From Methanocorpusculum sp. (GTDB lineage Archaea > Halobacteriota > Methanomicrobia > Methanomicrobiales > Methanocorpusculaceae), in assembly GCA_029987315.1 (NCBI GenBank), contig DALTVZ010000001.1:1-5434 (forward strand): a DNA stretch of 5,434 nucleotides. Direction: 5' to 3'. Below the pieces are notes generated by a model. The model made no database searches. It was not told the origin of the DNA and saw nothing but the letters and a program-made list of their open reading frames with translations. A program made the position numbers and the translations under genes. Shown piece by piece: positions 1-4,039 of this stretch. Position 1 is the first letter of the stretch; every line of letters begins with the position of its first letter.

Positions 1-138
1 ACACTTGATCTCATCACTCGTTTTGGTGATATGGATCGCCCCTCGGATCTGCTGAAACGTTTGGCGATGAAACCCGAGCTTTATGGAACATTTGGGAAAA
101 TAGGGATTAAGGGTTTTGTCAGGTCAATATTTGGATAA
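1..138 (+). CDS. C-terminal fragment of a protein, possibly geranylgeranyl reductase family (5' end outside window)
   Basis: Frame 1 is open from the left edge for 45 codons to a TAA at 136-138. The fragment is basic and moderately hydrophobic, with a DMDRPSDLLKRLAMKP stretch and a final GFVRSIFG. An acidic DxDRPSxLL segment followed by a leucine/lysine-rich helix reminds me of the C-terminal end of archaeal FAD-dependent geranylgeranyl reductases, which saturate isoprenoid lipid chains. That is a weak resemblance judged from memory. No catalytic motif is included, so the family cannot be fixed. The gene ends 125 bases before cbiO and need not belong to the same operon. I am confident that this is a coding end, because the ORF is open and its composition is protein-like. 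I am not confident of the product. Confidence 0.55.
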   Translation, partial: TLDLITRFGDMDRPSDLLKRLAMKPELYGTFGKIGIKGFVRSIFG

Positions 139-230
139 ATTATTGAGAAAATCCATTGCATTTTGTATGGTGGTGTGTACGTCTTCTTCACTTTGATTCT
201 TGTCTCTCATGTAATACTAATTCAATCGTC

Positions 231-237
231 TTTATGT
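231..237 (+). promoter_or_regulatory. possible TATA-like element for a leaderless cbiOQ transcript
   Basis: TTTATGT is centred about 30 bases before the cbiO ATG. That is close to the distance expected if transcription starts at or just before the start codon. No GGAG/GGTG ribosome-binding sequence lies within 20 bases upstream of that ATG, which fits leaderless translation. The match to an archaeal TATA box is poor and no convincing BRE precedes it, so this is only a candidate. Confidence 0.25.
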
Positions 238-263
238 CCTCGAAACATACATAATCCATTACA

Positions 264-1196
264 ATGCACCTCATTGAAACCCGGGATCTTTGTTACTCAT
301 ACAGCACATCCAAAGAACCTGTCCTGAACAATATCAATTTCATCGCCGGAAGGAAACAACGCATTGCTGTTCTCGGTCCAAACGGAGCTGGAAAAAGTAC
401 ACTTTTCCGTCATTTAAACGGCATTCTCAAGCCAAAGTCAGGATCAGTTTTGATCAGAGGCGAACCCATAACCAAGGCAAACATCCACGAGGTGCGAAAG
501 TTTGTCGGGCTCGTCTTTCAAAACCCGGATGATCAGGTATTTTCAACTACGGTCGAACAGGACATCACATTTGGTCCATGCAACCTTGGATTAGATGAGG
601 AGACAATTTCACATCGTGTGGATTCTGTTGTTCGAATGCTTGGCCTAGAAGATCTACGCAACAGGGCTCCTCATCACCTTTCAGGCGGCGAGAAAAAGCG
701 TGTGGCCATCGCCGGAGTTTTGGCCATGGAACCACAAGTCCTCATACTTGATGAACCGACAGCAGGTCTCGATCCTCAGGGGGTCAAGGAACTCTTTGGG
801 TTTCTGAATGCTCTCCCTGAAAAATATGGGTTTACGGTCATATATTCGACACATCAGGTGGAATTGGTCCCAGAGATGGCAGACTATGTGTATGTCATGG
901 AGAAGGGAGAAATCACTGGGTACGGCACTCCGCAAGAAATTTTCCTGCAGGATGAGTTGCTTGCCCGTGCCCACCTAGAACTGCCCACACTTCCAAAACT
1001 CATCCGTAACCTCCAGTCACAGGGGGTGAACATCGAGTCCGCCTACACCTACCAGGATGCTGAGGATGCATTCATGAAAGCTTTTGGAAAAGAGCCTGTT
1101 TCCCGCGAAAAAAAGGCATCTTATACCATGTCCAGCCTAGAAGACTCTTCTGATAGTCATAATGGACATCATCATCACCATCCTCACCAAACATGA
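264..1196 (+). CDS. cbiO: CbiO-type ATP-binding subunit of an ECF cobalt/nickel transporter, with His-rich C-terminal tail
   Basis: Cytoplasmic ATPase (310 aa) that powers an energy-coupling-factor importer by binding and hydrolysing ATP against CbiQ. All ABC motifs are intact: Walker A GPNGAGKST at 38-46, Q-loop in VFQNPDDQVF at 84-93 (Q86), signature LSGGEKKR at 139-146, Walker B with D-loop VLILDEPTAGLD at 159-170 (catalytic E164), and H-loop H197. The NPDDQ form of the Q-loop and the TPQEIF segment at 222-227 are typical of ECF/CbiO ATPases. The C-terminal region (about 235-272) contains AHLELPTLPKL, as in Co/Ni-type CbiO. The last 12 residues carry seven histidines (299, 302-306, 308), which probably bind metal. 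The ATG is the first in-frame start before the conserved N-terminal strand, and no ribosome-binding site precedes it. The stop overlaps the cbiQ start by 4 bases, implying translational coupling. The metal (Co or Ni) cannot be decided from the sequence. Confidence 0.93.
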   Translation: MHLIETRDLCYSYSTSKEPVLNNINFIAGRKQRIAVLGPNGAGKSTLFRHLNGILKPKSGSVLIRGEPITKANIHEVRKFVGLVFQNPDDQVFSTTVEQDITFGPCNLGLDEETISHRVDSVVRMLGLEDLRNRAPHHLSGGEKKRVAIAGVLAMEPQVLILDEPTAGLDPQGVKELFGFLNALPEKYGFTVIYSTHQVELVPEMADYVYVMEKGEITGYGTPQEIFLQDELLARAHLELPTLPKLIRNLQSQGVNIESAYTYQDAEDAFMKAFGKEPVSREKKASYTMSSLEDSSDSHNGHHHHHPHQT

Positions 1197-2038
1197 CGTT
1201 GATCGATGAACTGTTTGATATAGAGCATGAGGCTTATCGAAAAAGCCCGATCCACTCAATGGATTCACGTGTCAAACTCATTCTCTGTTTATTGGGGCTT
1301 CTGATAACAGTTGTTTTACCTTACATTAGGATCGGGGATCAGATCATAGCCTGGCCACAGTTGTTTGCCCTAATCGTGATCTACGTGCTGTTTTGCGGCC
1401 TCTATCTTCTGTCCGGCGCTTCAATAAGGTATTATCTCGTTCGGCTTATGCTCATCACGCCGTTTGGATTGTTCTTCATTCTTCTTCAGCCGTTCTTTGG
1501 AAATCCGTATTACGATCTTTACCATGTTTTGTTTTCTTTTCCGTTCGGGATCACTATGTACTGGGAGTCGTTGATTTTTGGACTATCTCTCTTCGCCAAA
1601 TTCATCATCTCACTCTCGTTTATCATCCTTCTTTCAGCCACAACAACGATGCAGGATATGCTTGAGGGGGCTTCTCGTTTGCATGTTCCCCGGCTATTTA
1701 TAACGGTCATGAGTTTGACCGTTCGATACCTCTTTGTTTTCGCTCTGGCGTTCAAGAAGATCCAGTCCGCCTTTGCTTGCAAATGTTTTCGCTGGTCCGA
1801 CCACCGTCTTCCGCTCAAGTATCGGCTCAATGTTATCGGCAATGCAGCAGGTTCATTATTTATTCGCGCGATGGATCAGGGGGAACGGACATATATTTCG
1901 ATGTGCTGTCGGGGATATGCCTCCGAATCTGCCATGCATTTCTCAAAAAAACCGCTCGCTTTTGCTGAGTGGATCTTCCTTGTGGTTGGCATAGTGTATC
2001 TCCTTCTTTTTCCAATAATGGTGTATCTTATATTTTAA
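1193..2038 (+). CDS. cbiQ: CbiQ/EcfT-type transmembrane coupling protein of an ECF cobalt/nickel transporter
   Basis: Membrane protein (281 aa) that couples CbiO ATPases to the substrate-capture subunit. The N-terminus has the family segment SPIHSMDSRVKLI (18-30). Hydrophobic segments lie near 28-46, 55-74, 83-100, 125-149, 168-187 and 257-281. The cytoplasmic coupling region contains MQDMLEGASRLHVPRLF (153-169), a helix ending ACKCFRW (195-201), and the classic RAMDQGERTY...RGY stretch (225-242). Length and order match CbiQ. The positions where family members usually show two Ala-Arg-Gly/Ser-like coupling motifs read C-K-C (196-198) and C-R-G (239-241). The first is degenerate, and both contain cysteine. 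The start ATG sits in ATGA with the cbiO stop and has no ribosome-binding site of its own, so translation is probably coupled. No S component follows. Another EcfT family is possible, but the CbiO partner favours Co/Ni. Confidence 0.92.
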   Translation: MTLIDELFDIEHEAYRKSPIHSMDSRVKLILCLLGLLITVVLPYIRIGDQIIAWPQLFALIVIYVLFCGLYLLSGASIRYYLVRLMLITPFGLFFILLQPFFGNPYYDLYHVLFSFPFGITMYWESLIFGLSLFAKFIISLSFIILLSATTTMQDMLEGASRLHVPRLFITVMSLTVRYLFVFALAFKKIQSAFACKCFRWSDHRLPLKYRLNVIGNAAGSLFIRAMDQGERTYISMCCRGYASESAMHFSKKPLAFAEWIFLVVGIVYLLLFPIMVYLIF

Positions 2039-2165
2039 CCGTGTTGGATGTCTCGCGTCAAATTCTGAGGCTTTTTTGGGCGATGCCTTGCGCGCATTTC
2101 ACATTGTTTTGTGTGTGTCCGCGCTGTTCTATTCGCTCCTGAAAACTCTCCTAATATAGCGATTT
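2039..2165. other. spacer after cbiQ without a supportable gene
   Basis: This stretch contains the T6 run at 2072-2077 and an imperfect hairpin at 2090-2124 (GCGCG/CGCGC outside, CACA/TGTG inside). The only ORFs are very short and lack ribosome-binding sites. It probably separates cbiOQ transcription from the structured RNA and small-gene unit. Confidence 0.5.
2072..2077 (+). terminator. oligo-T terminator candidate downstream of cbiQ
   Basis: A run of six T lies 34 bases after the cbiQ stop. Archaeal RNA polymerase often terminates at such U-runs without a hairpin. A weak hairpin follows at 2090-2124, with outer arms GCGCG/CGCGC and inner CACA/TGTG, but it has no T-run after it. Confidence 0.4.
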
Positions 2166-2198
2166 AAGGCGAATGTGCCGATATTTTTATTTTGCCTT
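2166..2198 (+). promoter_or_regulatory. inverted repeat framing an AT-rich TATA-like tract; candidate promoter/operator of the downstream RNA and small gene
   Basis: AAGGCGAA (2166-2173) faces TTTGCCTT (2191-2198), giving eight pairs if one G-T wobble is allowed. The 17-base spacer and right arm include ATATTTTTATTTT (2181-2193), a plausible archaeal TATA box. Transcription would then start near 2210-2215. A second TATA-like stretch, CATAAGTATTTAC (2201-2213), would give a start near 2230-2238. The symmetric arms around the TATA suggest a repressor site, but they could equally be the foot of an RNA hairpin. No regulator is identified. Confidence 0.35.
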
Positions 2199-2277
2199 CA
2201 CATAAGTATTTACAGTGATAAATCAACATAAAACATAGGAAGTTCCACAGGATTGAGGCGACGTGGGTTAACTTACA

Positions 2278-2409
2278 CCGGGGAGCCGGATAGGGGGTCT
2301 GACCAACCTCCGAATGCTGCAGCCATTGAGATAAATGAGGTGCCGGGAAGACGGAAATCGTCTCGCCCTGAAATTTATCCAACAGCAGGTAGCCACACTA
2401 TTTGTGTAA
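2278..2409 (+). ncRNA. putative structured RNA or structured 5' leader of the small gene; family not recognised
   Basis: Four nested helices form a rod: TGCTG 2315-2319 with CAGCA 2383-2387; GATAAAT 2330-2336 with ATTTATC 2373-2379; GGG 2345-2347 with CCC 2366-2368; AGACG 2349-2353 with CGTCT 2359-2363, closing a GAAAT loop. Before it lie CCGG 2278-2281/2286-2289 and GGGGGT 2293-2298 with ACCTCC 2306-2311 (one G-U, 7-base loop). After it comes ACAC 2395-2398 with GTGT 2404-2407. This much ordered pairing in 130 bases with no long ORF suggests a functional RNA. I looked for the hallmarks of SRP RNA, RNase P RNA, tRNA, fluoride, TPP and cobalamin riboswitches and did not find them. It is either the 5' leader of the ORF at 2440 or a separate small RNA. 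Pairings were found by eye and no energies were computed. Confidence 0.45.
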
Positions 2410-2425
2410 TCACTCACTAAAAAAC

Positions 2426-2432
2426 GAGGTGA
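2426..2432 (+). promoter_or_regulatory. strong ribosome-binding site of the 37-residue ORF
   Basis: GAGGTGA is a full match to the archaeal/bacterial 16S 3' end and lies 7 bases before the ATG at 2440. It is the best ribosome-binding site on the plus strand of this window and is the main evidence that the tiny ORF is translated. The TCACTC at 2410-2415 can pair with it (with a bulge or one wobble), as can ACCTC at 2306-2310. Confidence 0.8.
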
Positions 2433-2439
2433 AAACCAA

Positions 2440-2553
2440 ATGCAGAACAAACCTACGGCAGGCAAAAAGGACGCAGCACCTGTTAAACCAACAGCAGCTC
2501 CCAAAGCAGCCCCAGCACGCGAAGAACCCTCAAAGAAAGGAATGCGCAAATAA
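2440..2553 (+). CDS. small Lys/Ala/Pro-rich basic protein (37 aa), function unknown
   Basis: An ATG start and TAA stop enclose 37 codons. Composition is extreme: about three quarters of the residues are Ala, Lys, Pro, Arg, Glu or Thr. There is a KPTAAPKAAPAREEP-like middle and a basic end, KKGMRK. There is no hydrophobic segment, cysteine pair or known domain, so the product is expected to be disordered, cytoplasmic and positively charged, perhaps nucleic-acid or ribosome associated. That role is only an inference from charge. Support for translation comes from the strong GAGGTGA 7 bases upstream and from the strong hairpin and oligo-T downstream, which together form a complete small transcription unit. 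It follows a long structured leader and is convergent with the minus-strand genes. A longer overlapping frame (2402-2602) has no such ribosome-binding site and is a shadow. I do not recognise the family. Confidence 0.68.
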   Translation: MQNKPTAGKKDAAPVKPTAAPKAAPAREEPSKKGMRK

Positions 2554-2593
2554 TGCGATTTCTTTTCTTAAGGTAAAAATAGTTGAACATACC

Positions 2594-2626
2594 CTTATGT
2601 GAGGCGGGCACCCCGTTTCACATAAG
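2594..2626 (+). terminator. 33-base hairpin in the 3' region of the small gene
   Basis: CTTATGTGA (2594-2602) pairs perfectly with TCACATAAG (2618-2626). Inside, GG (2603-2604) can wobble-pair with TT (2616-2617), and CGGG (2605-2608) pairs with CCCG (2612-2615) around a CAC loop. This gives a nearly continuous 15-pair stem starting 41 bases after the stop codon. The run of T is 35 bases further on, so it is not a textbook intrinsic terminator. It may protect the 3' end or be part of a small RNA. The perfect arms also make a 9-base-arm DNA inverted repeat. Confidence 0.6.
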
Positions 2627-2660
2627 CTCGCCCGAACTTAGACTCTTATACGGTCTGTTC

Positions 2661-2666
2661 TTTTTT
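2661..2666 (+). terminator. oligo-T terminator candidate for the small-gene transcript
   Basis: Six T in a row downstream of the hairpin at 2594-2626, in a pyrimidine-rich stretch. This is a plausible U-run termination point for plus-strand transcription before it meets the convergent minus-strand operon. Confidence 0.45.
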
Positions 2667-2682
2667 ATCCGTCTGACTTCTT

Positions 2683-2690
2683 AAAAAAAA
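2683..2690 (-). terminator. oligo-T terminator for the minus-strand dehydratase-like operon
   Basis: Eight A on the plus strand read as eight T on the minus strand, about 89 bases after the TGA of the last minus-strand gene. Together with the plus-strand T-run 17 bases away it forms a bidirectional termination zone. The zone is bracketed by GACTCTT (2641-2647) and AAGAGTC (2723-2729). Confidence 0.5.
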
Positions 2691-2778
2691 TATGCTGTTG
2701 TTTTTCATCTCTAAATGAATAGAAGAGTCAAAGAGATTTCAAAAACATGTGGAGATATAACTTCTAGAGTTAGCAGGA

Positions 2779-4038
2779 TCACTCAGACTTAGCATTTGCC
2801 AGCATCAGTTTGATTCTATTTTCCTGATTGATGCGGGTCGCTCCGGGATCATAATCCACCGCAACGATGTTTGAGTCAGGATAGTCGATTTTTAGTCTTC
2901 TCATCATGCCCTTCCCAACCACATGGTTCGGCAGACATCCAAATGGCTGTGTACATACAATGTTTGGGGTGCCTGATTGTATAAGTTCCAGCATCTCTGC
3001 AGTAAGGAGCCAGCCCTCTCCCATTTTGTTACCGTATCCAAGGTATCCTTTGACGCATTTCTGCAGATCGGAAAATGTTCCCATAGCACGAAAGCTTCCC
3101 TCTTCTTTGATCACATTGATCATGGATTTCTGACAGTTTTCAATATACCTTTGGGCAAAACCTATTGCTATCTTTTTGAGTTTGCTACCACCATACAGAT
3201 CCACATCAACATACCTGTTGTTGAATTTGAAGAGCATGAAGTCGGTTATACCTGGGACGATTACCTCTACACCTTCGCTGGTTAGGAAATCCTCAAGGTT
3301 ATTATTGCCTAGAGGGGCATACTTGATATAGATCTCGCCGACAATACCGACCCGTATCTTCCTTTCTGTACTGCGGGGAATTGCTGCGAAATCGCGGATC
3401 ATTTTCCGCATATACTTTATCATCTGCCCGCGGCTCATTCCTTTTCCATGGACGAAAAGGTCAACGAGATCATTTGTCCATTGTGTGATCAGAGCATCTG
3501 TCGCTCCTTTTTCTAACTCATATGGTCTGCACTGATTTCCGAGATGAACTAATAGATCGCCATACAACATGCCGAATATGAGTCGGCGTGCAACTTTTAG
3601 TGGGATGTCAAAACCAGGATTTTTTTCTAAACCAGAAAGATTGATTGAAATCACAGGAATAAACTCAAGGTCCGCTTTTTTTAGTGCTTTTCTGAGAAGG
3701 TGGATGTAGTTCGAGGCACGGCACCCTCCTCCGGTCTGGCTGATAAGGAGGGCCACTTTGTGCGGGTCATATCTTCCACTTTGAACAGCTTCGATCAACT
3801 GACCGATAACGAGAAGAGCAGGATAGCAGGTGTCGTTATGTACATACTTCAGTCCGGTCTCCACGATCTCCCGATTGGTCGAGGTAAGAATATCGATCTT
3901 AAATCCCTCGAGTTCGATGATCCTCTTCAAAAGATGAAACATCACCGGAAGCATCTGGGGCATGATGATCGTATACTCGTTTTTCATCTCCTCGGTGAAA
4001 AGGAGTCTTCCAGTTTCATCGTATACCAGTTCTGCCAT
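2779..4038 (-). CDS. 2-hydroxyacyl-CoA dehydratase-like protein (COG3581-type half of the large activase/dehydratase-related protein)
   Basis: A 419-residue protein matching the C-terminal part of the long activase-related proteins that combine BcrAD/BadFG ATPase domains with dehydratase-like domains. Family segments visible are IIMPQMLPVMFHLL (24-37), GLKYVHNDTCYPALLVIGQ (62-80), SQTGGGCRASNY (100-111), NPGFDIPLK, GNNNLEDFL and CTQPFGCLPNHVVGKG (362-377). C71, C106 and C368 (or C362) lie where HgdB/BcrB-like proteins use three cysteines to hold a [4Fe-4S] cluster, so an Fe-S role is likely. The substrate is unknown. The ATG lies one base after the stop of the upstream gene (TAA-T-ATG), so translation is probably coupled. 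A GGGAGAG stretch about 10 bases upstream could act as a ribosome-binding site. There is no signal peptide or membrane segment, so it is cytoplasmic. It is probably the operon's last gene, followed by a T-run on its strand. The family is confident and the reaction is not assigned. Confidence 0.88.
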   Translation of the reverse strand: MAELVYDETGRLLFTEEMKNEYTIIMPQMLPVMFHLLKRIIELEGFKIDILTSTNREIVETGLKYVHNDTCYPALLVIGQLIEAVQSGRYDPHKVALLISQTGGGCRASNYIHLLRKALKKADLEFIPVISINLSGLEKNPGFDIPLKVARRLIFGMLYGDLLVHLGNQCRPYELEKGATDALITQWTNDLVDLFVHGKGMSRGQMIKYMRKMIRDFAAIPRSTERKIRVGIVGEIYIKYAPLGNNNLEDFLTSEGVEVIVPGITDFMLFKFNNRYVDVDLYGGSKLKKIAIGFAQRYIENCQKSMINVIKEEGSFRAMGTFSDLQKCVKGYLGYGNKMGEGWLLTAEMLELIQSGTPNIVCTQPFGCLPNHVVGKGMMRRLKIDYPDSNIVAVDYDPGATRINQENRIKLMLANAKSE

Positions 4039-4039
4039 A

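Noticed and set aside
210..263. TGTAAT ... ATTACA inverted repeat upstream of cbiO as a NikR-like operator
   Set aside because: Arms are only 6 bases and 42 bases apart, much wider than known NikR sites, and the right arm abuts the start codon. Not supportable without comparison to other promoters.
2083..2142. 19-codon cysteine-rich ORF downstream of cbiQ
   Set aside because: No ribosome-binding site; it begins right after the T6 run and overlaps the imperfect hairpin. Four cysteines can arise by chance in this TG-rich stretch.
2330..2386. H/ACA or C/D guide RNA
   Set aside because: An ACA follows the central helix, and ATGAGGT/CTGA resemble boxes, but no convincing kink-turn or intact C box is present.
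2238..2400. RNase P, SRP or rRNA fragment
   Set aside because: GGAAGTTCC and ACCTCCGAATG superficially resemble pieces of conserved RNAs, but the defining motifs (RNase P GAGGAAAGTC and ACAGAA, SRP helix 8 GGAAG/GGAGCA) are absent.
2335..2409. 24-codon ORF that could be a leader peptide inside the structured RNA
   Set aside because: No ribosome-binding site precedes its ATG, and its codons lie within paired helices. It is probably chance, though it ends just before the real ribosome-binding site.
2402..2602. 66-codon plus-strand frame overlapping the small gene
   Set aside because: Different frame from the well-placed GAGGTGA/ATG; its start has no ribosome-binding site and its end runs into the 3' hairpin. 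Treated as a shadow.
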